Origin: Yamadazyma tenuis
Taxonomy: Eukaryota; Ascomycota; Pichiomycetes; Serinales; Debaryomycetaceae
Length of the DNA stretch: 64,000 bases
Direction of reading: 5' to 3'
NCBI RefSeq assembly: GCF_029203305.1
Contig: NC_089463.1
Location: 761,001-825,000, forward strand
Shown in pieces: positions 38,822 through 47,900 of the stretch; the stretch's first letter is position 1; each line of letters opens with the position of its first letter. Both the position numbers and the translations under genes were made by a program. The notes beneath the pieces were generated by a model that did not search any database, was not told the origin of the DNA, and saw nothing but the letters and a program-made list of their open reading frames with translations.

Positions 38822-39179
38822 TGCTATTGAAATTATTGCATTTCAAAAAAATGCTCATCCCATCAACTGGTTTTTTTCACACCCAGAATGACTTATGACT
38901 CCCAAAACTCACACATATATATATTAACACCTCTATATAAGTCGCTGACCTGTTTTGTTTGTATATACCATCTATAATAAACGTAATTGATACTCTACTG
39001 AGTTGCTGACCCAAGCAGGTCTGAAATATACGCGTGTGAACGCGCCAACCGCACAATTGAGACTGGAAAAAATTAGTAGGATGCGCACCTTAAAATTGAT
39101 AGTGGCCTCACACAACTGCGAAGAACAAGTGAGACCATTTGTGCTTTAGACAACAGCTCGTACAAGAATCTGAACCACC
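38822..39179. other. Intergenic region, YOS9 to MSS51
   Basis: 358 bp with AT-rich TATATATA (about 38921-38930) and CTATATAA promoter-like runs. Nothing else recognised. Confidence 0.4.
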
Positions 39180-40457
39180 ATGCTTGCAATTTCTCTCGTG
39201 TCACGTGCCCGTTCCATGACGTTGGCATGTCCGACTTTGCAGCCCATCAGACACATCTCGTTTCTCAAACGGCTTCTCGTGTTGAATGACAATACCGATT
39301 CCGATTCTTCAGAAAAAATATATCCCTGGGACGAGTCTCCGTATGAAGACTTGAGGACCAGGGCCGCCTACATCCGTTCCACCGCTTTATGTCCCGTAAC
39401 AGAAAAACCTGTCGATTACGTTTGTCCCATATCAGGAATTCCTACTCACCATGATCATCAGGCGTGGGCAAATGATACCGAATACCACAGCAAGGAGAAA
39501 TATGAGTTGTTGAAGAAAGTAAACCTTTATGAACACGACTTGAGATCCGGCCGGGTATTTGATGAGTTTGTGTTTCCTGGAGCCCAAGAACATGACTTCA
39601 TGACCAGTTTGAGTAACTGGGATTCGTTTTTCTACACCAGAGACTTCAATCCTATGAACACGGAATTTAACATGGCAGCTGCCACCAAGGTGTTGACATA
39701 TCCTATCACCATTGCGTCGGTGTTGCACAGATTGACTCCCTATTTCTTACAGCCCAAAGGACCTTTATCGTTGGAAGGGTTGAAGTCAGTTGCAGCGTTG
39801 AAGTATTCGCTCTACCCTCCGTACCAAAAACATGAAGGTGCTAACGTCTACAAAGAAAGACCCATCAGAATTTTCATTGTGGGGGCCAAAATGGAGGCGA
39901 TGTTGCCTGGATACGTGTGGAAACAATTTGGATACTTGTTTCCCGAAAGTAAATTCGAATTCCATTTCATTGGTCCCGAATGCTACTTTGACAGAGCCAC
40001 CAAGAGTTTTTCTGCCACCAATGAACCCAACGGCAGGGCATTAGTCGAAAGATATGATGAACAGATCACCTTACATTACCATACCATGTACTTCCATGAG
40101 TTGTATAATTTCGGTGACTTGTTCCCATTTGACCCATACTTAGATGTGTTTTTCATGTTCCACCCTGGCTTCCAGACTCCAGACAAGCCACACTGGGACA
40201 AGTCGTTGAAAGGATTGTTGGAATCCAAGTGTGCTGTGTACGTGACTGGATACCATCAAACCGACACATTAAGAGAACGGGCGTGGTTATTGAACCATCC
40301 ATTGGCGGAAGAAATGGACATCTTAATGGATCAGACCCAGAATGTGTTTGGGTCTACCAAGATTGATTTGGTTGACTCTAACCCCACCGAAACTTTCCAG
40401 GCCAACGATGAGATCTTTGCATTCAGAGGAAAAAGATACCATGCCATCAAGAAGTAA
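39180..40457 (+). CDS. MSS51: COX1 translational activator and assembly factor Mss51
   Basis: A 425-residue mitochondrial inner-membrane protein that activates COX1 mRNA translation and holds newly made Cox1 during complex IV assembly. A presequence (1 to about 35) is followed by the two heme-regulatory Cys-Pro motifs, ALCPVTEKPVDYVCPISGIPTHH, then KVNLYEHDLRSGR, FLQPKGPLSLEGLKSVAALKYSLYP split over two blocks, and the C-terminal FRGKRYHAIKK. Match to S. cerevisiae Mss51 (436 aa) is end to end. Confidence 0.95.
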   Translation: MLAISLVSRARSMTLACPTLQPIRHISFLKRLLVLNDNTDSDSSEKIYPWDESPYEDLRTRAAYIRSTALCPVTEKPVDYVCPISGIPTHHDHQAWANDTEYHSKEKYELLKKVNLYEHDLRSGRVFDEFVFPGAQEHDFMTSLSNWDSFFYTRDFNPMNTEFNMAAATKVLTYPITIASVLHRLTPYFLQPKGPLSLEGLKSVAALKYSLYPPYQKHEGANVYKERPIRIFIVGAKMEAMLPGYVWKQFGYLFPESKFEFHFIGPECYFDRATKSFSATNEPNGRALVERYDEQITLHYHTMYFHELYNFGDLFPFDPYLDVFFMFHPGFQTPDKPHWDKSLKGLLESKCAVYVTGYHQTDTLRERAWLLNHPLAEEMDILMDQTQNVFGSTKIDLVDSNPTETFQANDEIFAFRGKRYHAIKK

Positions 40458-40579
40458 CTTGTATTAAAAACATGTAAATAGCTCCACCGTACTGTAACTA
40501 GCATACATATATGTGATTTAGAAATGGGTTTTTGTAGTCGCGCACAGATTGCCATCACTAATACCAGCTAATCACTAAA

Positions 40580-43111
40580 ATGAATACTCCGTTTACACTT
40601 CAGCTTGAGGTTCAGGAGATCAATTATACGTCGGTAACGCCTTTATTGGGTCGGGACACATACGATGTACGAGTGACCCTTCGAAACACGGTCCAGGACG
40701 TGATACATCTGATCTGGTCTCGCTCACCTAACTTTCAGCTAAAACCTCCATTTCTCTCCATAAGAGACCAGTCCAGCTCCTGGATACCAGGCTCTCCTTT
40801 CAGTGATATTCTTCACACAGAAGAAGCTCCCACAGCTCCGGTCACCTCCTTTAAGTTAGTGATAGACTATACGCTTTTCCATTCCCGGTCTATTCCTGCT
40901 CGAGATCCTGTTGAAGAGTTGTTTGAAATCCTAATTCAATGGGACGATACCCAGGGACATACCAATACGATCGCCATCCGCGAGTCGTTGGACTGTAAGG
41001 TGAGCGACTTGAAAGACTACGTTGCCCAGGAGCGGAATAAGAGTTTTCCCAATGAGCCTCCGGTGGATGGTAGTTACTTTAACTTGAGATATTGGGCTGA
41101 TGATGAGGTTGTTGGTGACGACAGCTTGACAGTGTCAGACATCATGTGCCTTGATGTTACACCCAAGGAATCGGTTTTGTTTGAGTTGCTGTATGATCTC
41201 GGACTGGTCGATTCTGAGTCGGAACCGGAGTTAGAGTCTTCAAGCACCCGATTCTTTATCAACATACGCTCAGATGTGCCCACTTTGCAGAACGAGTCAA
41301 GTTTGTTTGAAGTCAACCTGCACACCACTTTGAGAGACTTTGTGAACCAGGTGATAGAAAGAGCTGATAATTTCCAGGTGAGGAGGACGTTTTTCGATCA
41401 GGTCAAGTTGAAGTACTCTGGAATTCTTCTTACGGTTCCTGAAAACTATGGCCACACGTTATTGGAGCTTTTGGGCTTGAACGAGGAGACACTTGCGGCA
41501 ATGAGGAATGTTGTGGTATTGGATTTGGCTGTGCATAACCATTTGAGTGGAGTTGAAGGTGGGATATTGAGTAGGCAGTTTTGGAACGACTTACGAAGCG
41601 AAGACCGATTCCAGTTTTATCCTACTATAATGGACGACCTTACACCTTTGAACGACATAGGTGTCGATGAGGGACTGACTATGGCAGTTGCTCCGGTGAG
41701 ACCTTTTAGAATTGTCACGGATGGAGGAGATCAATGGGGGTTGACAGGTGATACTTTTGAAATGGTGGAGTCTGAAGATTTGGGGAATGGGACCAAGAGA
41801 ATTCTAGTTGATCAAGGAAGTTATTCAACGGTGGACTATGAGTTTTCCTTGACTTTACCAGGGGAAACCTCACCTATAACTGTGGCCCTCAATTCTTCTC
41901 AGTGCATAGTGGTTTCGAATTCGATTCATCAACCATATGTACTAGTAAATCCTGCTGGAATTGCCAAACTCAACCGGTTTTTTGGGTCGACTATTGAACC
42001 TGCCCAAGTTGTTTTATATGACTCTACAGTTTATCCTGCAACGTCTACCGTCATTCCCGATGTTGATGTTGACCACGTGCCGGGTGACGATAATGTCCCA
42101 CAGGAACCCCCAGCTCCACAGAACCAACAAGATGTGCGTGCCAATGTCCAGGTAATCAACAGAAGACAGTTGATGAGAATGCTTTTCAGGTTCTTCGGCA
42201 TGAACCAACATCAAGCGTATATGCGGCTACTTAGAATTGGATTGTTGGTCTACCTCTTCCAATTACACTCTTGGGAATGGACTTTATGGAAGCGTGTGTT
42301 GATTTTTTCCGGTACGCTTTCAGTGTTGTATCATTTATTAATCAAAAGCGGACAAACCGCTGAGAGGATCCGGTATTTTGCATCCAGAATTAATTTTGGC
42401 CATCAGTGGCCTCGGGTTGACGCAATTGTACTAACGGCTACTGGTGCTCTCTGGAGTGTTGACCGCAGGAGAACTCGCCTTTTACAAATCATGAGAACTA
42501 CATCGTTGAAGTATGCGGTTTGGCGTACAAGGGACTATGAGTACATCTTGGTCAAGTTCAACAGACAAGATACAATTGGATTTTACATGAAAGAAACCAT
42601 AACGAACGTTGGCAAGGATATGATGCTCTTTGTAATAACGTTGCTTCCATCAATGGTTCCTCTTGTGAACCTGGAGATGGAGAAGTACAGAGAGCTGGAG
42701 AATGATAATTTGGAGCGGGAAATCATGGACTTATACGGGCGGTTCGAGAAGAACAGAGAGTTGTACGAGGCGAAAACTGGCGAGGAGTTGGGTCTTGAGT
42801 TTGACATTGGAGCGATTGTAGAGTACAAGGAGAGACGGGAACAGCAGGAACAGGCACAAGAACAGGCACAAGAACAGGTACAAGAACAGGTACAAGAACA
42901 GGTACAAGAACAGGCACAAGAACAGGCACAAGAACAAGAACATGATCCAGAAACCCCACAACATGACCCGATCGAGGACTCCGCTACCGAGACCGAAGTC
43001 CAGTACCAGGTATTTTTAGACCAACTCCTCAGATTGCAAGCAGTCTACAATCAATGCACCTCGAGGCTCAACCAAGTTTCGAACCAGATTCCAGCCCCAA
43101 ATCAGCTTTAG
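40580..43111 (+). CDS. USA1: Probable Usa1, Herp-like scaffold of the Hrd1 ERAD ligase
   Basis: An 843-residue protein. The N-terminal 400 residues hold ubiquitin-like beta-grasp segments (VRVTLRNTVQDVIHLIW, VNLHTTLRDFVNQVI). A pair of membrane helices lies at about residues 550-590 (LLRIGLLVYLFQLHSW and RVLIFSGTLSVLYHLLI), with another hydrophobic stretch at about 681-697. A Gln/Glu-rich coiled tail contains seven QEQ(A/V) repeats. Length and plan (Ubl, two helices, long cytosolic tail) equal yeast Usa1 (838 aa), which tethers Der1 to Hrd1. Primary similarity is weak, as usual for Usa1. YOS9, in the same pathway, lies two genes upstream. Confidence 0.55.
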   Translation: MNTPFTLQLEVQEINYTSVTPLLGRDTYDVRVTLRNTVQDVIHLIWSRSPNFQLKPPFLSIRDQSSSWIPGSPFSDILHTEEAPTAPVTSFKLVIDYTLFHSRSIPARDPVEELFEILIQWDDTQGHTNTIAIRESLDCKVSDLKDYVAQERNKSFPNEPPVDGSYFNLRYWADDEVVGDDSLTVSDIMCLDVTPKESVLFELLYDLGLVDSESEPELESSSTRFFINIRSDVPTLQNESSLFEVNLHTTLRDFVNQVIERADNFQVRRTFFDQVKLKYSGILLTVPENYGHTLLELLGLNEETLAAMRNVVVLDLAVHNHLSGVEGGILSRQFWNDLRSEDRFQFYPTIMDDLTPLNDIGVDEGLTMAVAPVRPFRIVTDGGDQWGLTGDTFEMVESEDLGNGTKRILVDQGSYSTVDYEFSLTLPGETSPITVALNSSQCIVVSNSIHQPYVLVNPAGIAKLNRFFGSTIEPAQVVLYDSTVYPATSTVIPDVDVDHVPGDDNVPQEPPAPQNQQDVRANVQVINRRQLMRMLFRFFGMNQHQAYMRLLRIGLLVYLFQLHSWEWTLWKRVLIFSGTLSVLYHLLIKSGQTAERIRYFASRINFGHQWPRVDAIVLTATGALWSVDRRRTRLLQIMRTTSLKYAVWRTRDYEYILVKFNRQDTIGFYMKETITNVGKDMMLFVITLLPSMVPLVNLEMEKYRELENDNLEREIMDLYGRFEKNRELYEAKTGEELGLEFDIGAIVEYKERREQQEQAQEQAQEQVQEQVQEQVQEQAQEQAQEQEHDPETPQHDPIEDSATETEVQYQVFLDQLLRLQAVYNQCTSRLNQVSNQIPAPNQL
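42845..42928 (+). repeat. 12-bp coding repeat (QEQA/QEQV) in the USA1-like gene
   Basis: Seven in-frame 12-bp units, CARGAACAGGYA, encode QEQA or QEQV in the order A, A, V, V, V, A, A. The symmetrical order suggests block duplication. It is a helical, Gln/Glu-rich segment near the C-terminus. Confidence 0.85.
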
Positions 43112-43749
43112 ACATAAGCAGTCCAGCCTTCTTACCCAAAAATAGAACATGCCAAATTCCAGGCACCCGTTCACAGAAGCTGGATCAAGCTCGATACGGC
43201 CATGGAATACCAGCATATACTTTCAAGAACATTATGTCCAGCTTAAATATATATTGAATTGGTCTCAACCAGCGCGGCTACATACAGGAGGCTCAACTTC
43301 ACCTGTTTGCACACCACGGGTATACGATCCTAAGGCGACCCCTTAGGGCGATAGACGAGGAGCGGTCTGAAAACTAACAGTCTTCTAAGTATTCGTAGTC
43401 ATAGTAACCGGTTGAATAGAAAAAGTGAAGTTTGTTTGGGAAATCGACAAAGCTGGCTAGACGATTTCCCAAACCGGCCGCGCCCATCGCTAAATGCACT
43501 AATACCAGCGTCGTTCGTACAGCGAACAAACGATTATCGCGCTGAGTACCGCACATAAACCACGTAGATACAGGAGACGTTGACGCCTCCGTGCGCACAC
43601 TTTGTTGTTTATGGCTGGCTTTGTTATGTTTTGGAATGGCCGTGAAAAGTTTGTCGTTATCTTCAAGTATTTAAATGGCTACAGATTTCTAAAAGTTTTA
43701 TTTTTTCATCATCTTCCTGATAATTTCAAACTATAGTCTTTCGTTAAAA
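43112..43749. other. Intergenic region upstream of the GPI-type wall protein
   Basis: 638 bp with a small hairpin CCTAAGG-cgacc-CCTTAGG (43329-43347) and TATTTAAA (about 43668) as a possible TATA box of the wall-protein gene. The short frames in it have no protein features. Confidence 0.45.
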
Positions 43750-43998
43750 ATGCAATTCACCACCGTCGCTTTATTGTTCACCGCCGTTGTTTCTGCTACA
43801 ACTGTCACTGAAACCGACCTCAGTTCCACTTTGGTTACCATCACCTCTTGTGGAACTGAAGTCACCGACTGTCCAGCTGCTACTTCTTCTGCTGCCAACA
43901 CCACTGTTGCTAACGTTTCCACCTGGGAGGGTGCTGCCAACAGACAATACGCTGTTGGAGCTGCTGCTTTGGCTGCCGGTGCTTTATTAGCTTTATAA
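43750..43998 (+). CDS. Small GPI-anchored cell wall protein candidate
   Basis: An 82-residue protein with a signal peptide (MQFTTVALLFTAVVSA), a short Thr/Ser/Val-rich mature region, two Cys (TSCGTEVTDCP), two N-glycosylation sequons (NTT, NVS) and a C-terminal signal ending in AVGAAALAAGALLAL. A Gly/Ala/Asn cluster (EGAANRQ) provides a probable omega site. This is the pattern of tiny fungal GPI wall proteins; the mature part would be only about 45 residues. Codons are those of highly expressed yeast genes (TTG, GCT, ACC, GTT). No specific ortholog is recognised. Confidence 0.8.
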   Translation: MQFTTVALLFTAVVSATTVTETDLSSTLVTITSCGTEVTDCPAATSSAANTTVANVSTWEGAANRQYAVGAAALAAGALLAL

Positions 43999-44478
43999 GT
44001 CTAAAGGCTTTGGGTTAATGGGTTCTTATATAGTGTAGATTTGGGTTAATACAAACAGCTAAATATTTACCTGGCGATATTTCATGTAGTTACTGGAGAC
44101 AGGCCATTTGGCTATGTTGGCTTTGTTATCAGCGGCAGGCCGTGAGGCTGTGTTGACAATTTGTTATCAGTGGCTATTGAGGGTTGCGATATTTCATCTA
44201 ATTACTGGTGACAGGTCGTTTGGCTATGTTGACTTTGTGTTATCAGTGGCTATTGGTGGTGATGTGCGCAGCCAAACTGATAGCAAAAATTGCAATCGTC
44301 AGTATTCGCTTAGGAAATGTTAGTACGCGCCGAACTGCTGTATTCATCAGTTAGAATACTCTGTGCTGGAGGTGGCTGACTGGAGCTGAAGTTCTGTCTC
44401 ATACACCCTAGTGTATACTCATGCCGCTGTACCTGGTGCTGCTATATTTCGGTCGCGCAAATTACTGCTAAAATCATT
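43999..44478. other. Intergenic region with decayed duplication
   Basis: 480 bp between the wall-protein gene and the ATL gene. Most of it (44075-44270) is an imperfect duplication described separately. The rest is the ATL promoter, with no clear TATA box. Confidence 0.5.
44075..44270. repeat. Imperfect 112-bp tandem duplication
   Basis: CGATATTTCATSTARTTACTGG starts at 44075 and again at 44187. Both copies continue with GWGACAGG, TTTGGCTATGTTG and TTATCAGYGGC words; copy 2 is shorter. Inside copy 1, TTTGTTATCAG(C/T)GGC itself recurs, so the region has a nested repeat history. Confidence 0.75.
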
Positions 44479-44865
44479 ATGAAGCTCACCGACGAGAGCA
44501 AGGCGTTTCACTACGCAGTCTATGCGGTGGTAAACCAAATCCCCTTCGGCTGTGCCACCAGCTATGGCCACATTGCGTATCTTATCGGAAGACCCCAAAA
44601 TTCCCGTCTCGTAGGCGCGTCCTTGAAACACTGCCACGAAATTGTGCGGCAGTTGAACCTACAATCTTCAGAAAATGATCTTATAGACATAGATCGCTTG
44701 CCCTGGTGGAGAGTCATCTCAGCCTCGGGAATAATTTCTCCTCGTGGAAATACTGCTGGCGAAATCTTACAAAAAAACCTTTTGACACAAGAAGGAATTA
44801 TTGTGGAAGGCACCAAAGTGCTGTTGGATGAAAACGGCTGGTTTCCAGACGATGTGGACTTGTAA
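44479..44865 (+). CDS. Alkyltransferase-like (ATL) DNA damage-recognition protein
   Basis: A 128-residue protein homologous to the DNA-binding domain of O6-alkylguanine-DNA alkyltransferase (FHYAVYAVVNQIPFGCATSYGHIAYLIGRPQNSRLVGASL, given here in two overlapping blocks of the fold). At the position of the active-site PCHRV it reads LPWWRVISASG, so the acceptor Cys is replaced by Trp. That is the defining feature of ATL proteins such as S. pombe Atl1, which bend DNA at O6-alkylguanine and hand it to nucleotide excision repair. It cannot be a Mgt1-type suicide enzyme. It converges on the BTB gene with 63 bp between the stops. Confidence 0.88.
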   Translation: MKLTDESKAFHYAVYAVVNQIPFGCATSYGHIAYLIGRPQNSRLVGASLKHCHEIVRQLNLQSSENDLIDIDRLPWWRVISASGIISPRGNTAGEILQKNLLTQEGIIVEGTKVLLDENGWFPDDVDL

Positions 44866-44928
44866 TTACCTTGTAATATGTATTAATAAATATGTATAAG
44901 AAATGTTTCTGATAAATCAAGTATCCTT

Positions 44929-47900
44929 CTAGTTACTAACTTTTCGAGTCTTCTTCTTCGAGTTCTTTTGCGGTTTGATCAGTATATTTTGCATCTGCAT
45001 TTGAACCCTCTTGGCCTCTTCTTCCCACCACCGAGCAAATTCTTGTTCTTGTTGAATCTCTTGTAAGCTTTTCCGCTGGAGTTCATTTTGTCTGGCTTCT
45101 TCAATCTTTAGTGACTCTTCAAGCATTATGTCTATGAGTGAAAGGCTGCCTGAATCACTCTCTATAGAAACGTTCGCTTCTTGACTTACATCTGTGCCCG
45201 CTCTAGGCGATGGAGAAGCTTTTGGCAGGGGTGACTTGGATCTCCTCTTGGCCTTACCAAGAGTGGGAAACGATCGAGTGTCCTTGGCTGGTTGAACAAA
45301 ACTTGAGGTGCTACCCTCCGAACCCCAACTGAATGTCTGTTGGACAGGTGTTCCAACGGGCTCATCAAATGTCTGAATGGCGAGCTTTTTTCTTTCCTTT
45401 TGGGAAAGTTTAACACTAGGTGCCATCTTAGGTTTTTGCTTTTTTGTAAGCCAGTCAGGCTCTAAACTGACGGAGTTCACAGATTGAAAAGAACAACTTG
45501 CAGCAGCTTTGTTCATATGAAGAGGTTTCAAAATTGAAGACCCGTTGGACTTGGATGCCCATTTGGAATGGGGACTAAGGCCTGTAGCAAAAGATGTTTG
45601 CTCCGATGGCTTAGGAACTGGCTTGGGAGTAGGAGCTTGCTTTCCAAGCACAGGAAATAATGCTTCGTGGTTGTTGTTCTGGATTCGTGAAGAAGGTGCA
45701 TGCACTGGTTTTCGGACACTGGTGGAAACAGAAGAAGCCCGTGTCAAGTCCGAAGTCGAGGAGTTTCCAGACGAAGGAACAGAATTCAAAGTGGAGGGAG
45801 GGCTTATTGATCTTGCCAGATTCAAGCTGAAGTCCACCGTTTTTTTGATATTACCATTGGACTTTTTCCGAGATGACTTCACCACCTCAAAGTCATCCTC
45901 TACATCAATAGCACTTTCATTTCCATGTTGTTGTACTTGTGTCAAAGCTGCTTTTCTGATTTCCGCAAGCTCATCTCTGAGTTCTTGGTGAGAAGAGCTT
46001 TTTCTGGAACTCTTCCTCTGCCGCTTAGGTTGATCTGTCTTTATGTCCATCTTCACGTCAATCAAAGGTTCAAAAGACAGGAATCCTCTAGCATCACTCA
46101 TGAAATGCTTATTGAATTCCTTTTGGTTATAAATGAACTCGCTTACCAATTGATTTGATATAGCTCTATTTGCAGAAGTAACAACTTCAGTTCCAGTAGT
46201 GGTACGTAAGTGCTCGCCTTGGTCGGTATCAAACAAGTCAATCTCGTTTTCAAGTTTAACCAACACTTCGTTGGGAATAGCAAGGAAAGTGGGATCCAAT
46301 AGTATAATCTCTAAGTTGTTGAAAATATACCAACAGCAATTGATGAACAACTTTTTGGCCTTTAAATCATTCGAATACGTTAATAAAACAACAACATTCT
46401 CTAAGGATATCAAATCTTTAATTGCTACTTGACAAAGGTTTTTGAGTTGGAACAACAATAATTCATCCGCTATTTGGATGATTTCAAGTAAAGCACCAAT
46501 GAATTCGTTCTTGTTATCACATTTTTGCCTGAGATCATTAAAGACTGAATAATCACTGAATCCATACATGTGTTTCAAAACTAGGTTGAATTGACATTTA
46601 CTTACCTTGTCAAACTCTAGAAAATTGAGTCCCGGATTCCATCTACTTGCCAATGTGGTTTCAAAGAATGCAGATCGACTAGTGAGAATAAATGATGAAC
46701 ACTTGACCTGACCATCAGCTAAAATAACTGTCAAATCCCCGTCCTCTTGATCTACCTCATATAAAGACCTCATATCCTTCAAGAATCGTTCATCCTTTGT
46801 TAGGTTTCCAAAAAGATCAAATACTTCGAACAATCTTCCCAAGTTTTCAAAATGGTGCTTGATTTCCTTGATGTCAGATGGACAATGAATTCCAGTGGGA
46901 TAATCATCCCATATTGATATCACTCTGTTTGTGTAAATGAAATGAACCAATATTAGAGCTGCTTTGACATTTATACCAGAATTGAAAATCAACCGGTTTC
47001 CAGAAAATTGTCCACTAATATTCCCCTTAACAAATACTTGGTCTTCCAGTACTTGAAGGAGTTTCTTGAAGAATGGTGATCTGACTCTGAATATCCGCTG
47101 GTGAAAACCTATACCCATATCTGGATGATCCTCAAACAGAATAATTGCATCATAATTCTTATCTTCTTGTTGAATGTTTTCGGAGAACTGCTCTATGAAT
47201 AAGCTAATGGGAGAAATCTTCAAGTATTGTTTTTTCAGTACCATATCACTTTCAGCAATTTGCTCATACGTGAATCGAGTCCTGACTCTTTTATTGTTTG
47301 TGGCATCAAATTTGTTAGAATACCTGTTGAACAACACGTCCATTTTAAGTTTGGTGTCTTGCACTTCTGTACAATCTTCATCTTCGCTTTCATATTCGTC
47401 TTCATCGTAAACAGGGTATATGTAGTCTGTAATGTACGAAATACTCCCATTCTCCGACAGAAACAATTGGTTTTGTTTCCGGTACAAGTTTGGTTCATTC
47501 AATATACTCAAATATTCAATGTCTTTCATGTACGTGTTTGCCTGGATTTTCAATGGAATTTGGTCAATGTCATCCCTGATGAACCCAAATGAAGCAAAGT
47601 TTTCATCACATGAAACCCTAGTTATTTTGTTGACGTAGTCAATACGTCTGAACTTGTTTTTAATAGGAATAGGCAAGGCAGTTTCTGACATCGAATTCTT
47701 TCTGGTTCGGTTATTGGAATCCTTCATGAAAACCAACCCACTTGCGGTGGTTAATGCTATGGAACCATCGACAGAAGTGTCACAATCAGTAACCCTTAAG
47801 TCCCGGTCGTGTGACTTCCAGAGGGAGGAATACCTCAAACTCTTGGACATTTTAGCTAAATTGGAGTTCACATCAACGGAAAATCCAACAACATCTCCAC

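Noticed and set aside
42723..42964. Antisense Leu/Val/Pro/Phe-rich frames over the USA1-like coding repeat
   Set aside because: Shadow of the QEQ repeat read on the opposite strand, not a gene.
43329..43347. CCTAAGG-cgacc-CCTTAGG hairpin as an RNA element
   Set aside because: A seven-base stem is expected by chance in 64 kb and lies in no evident transcript.
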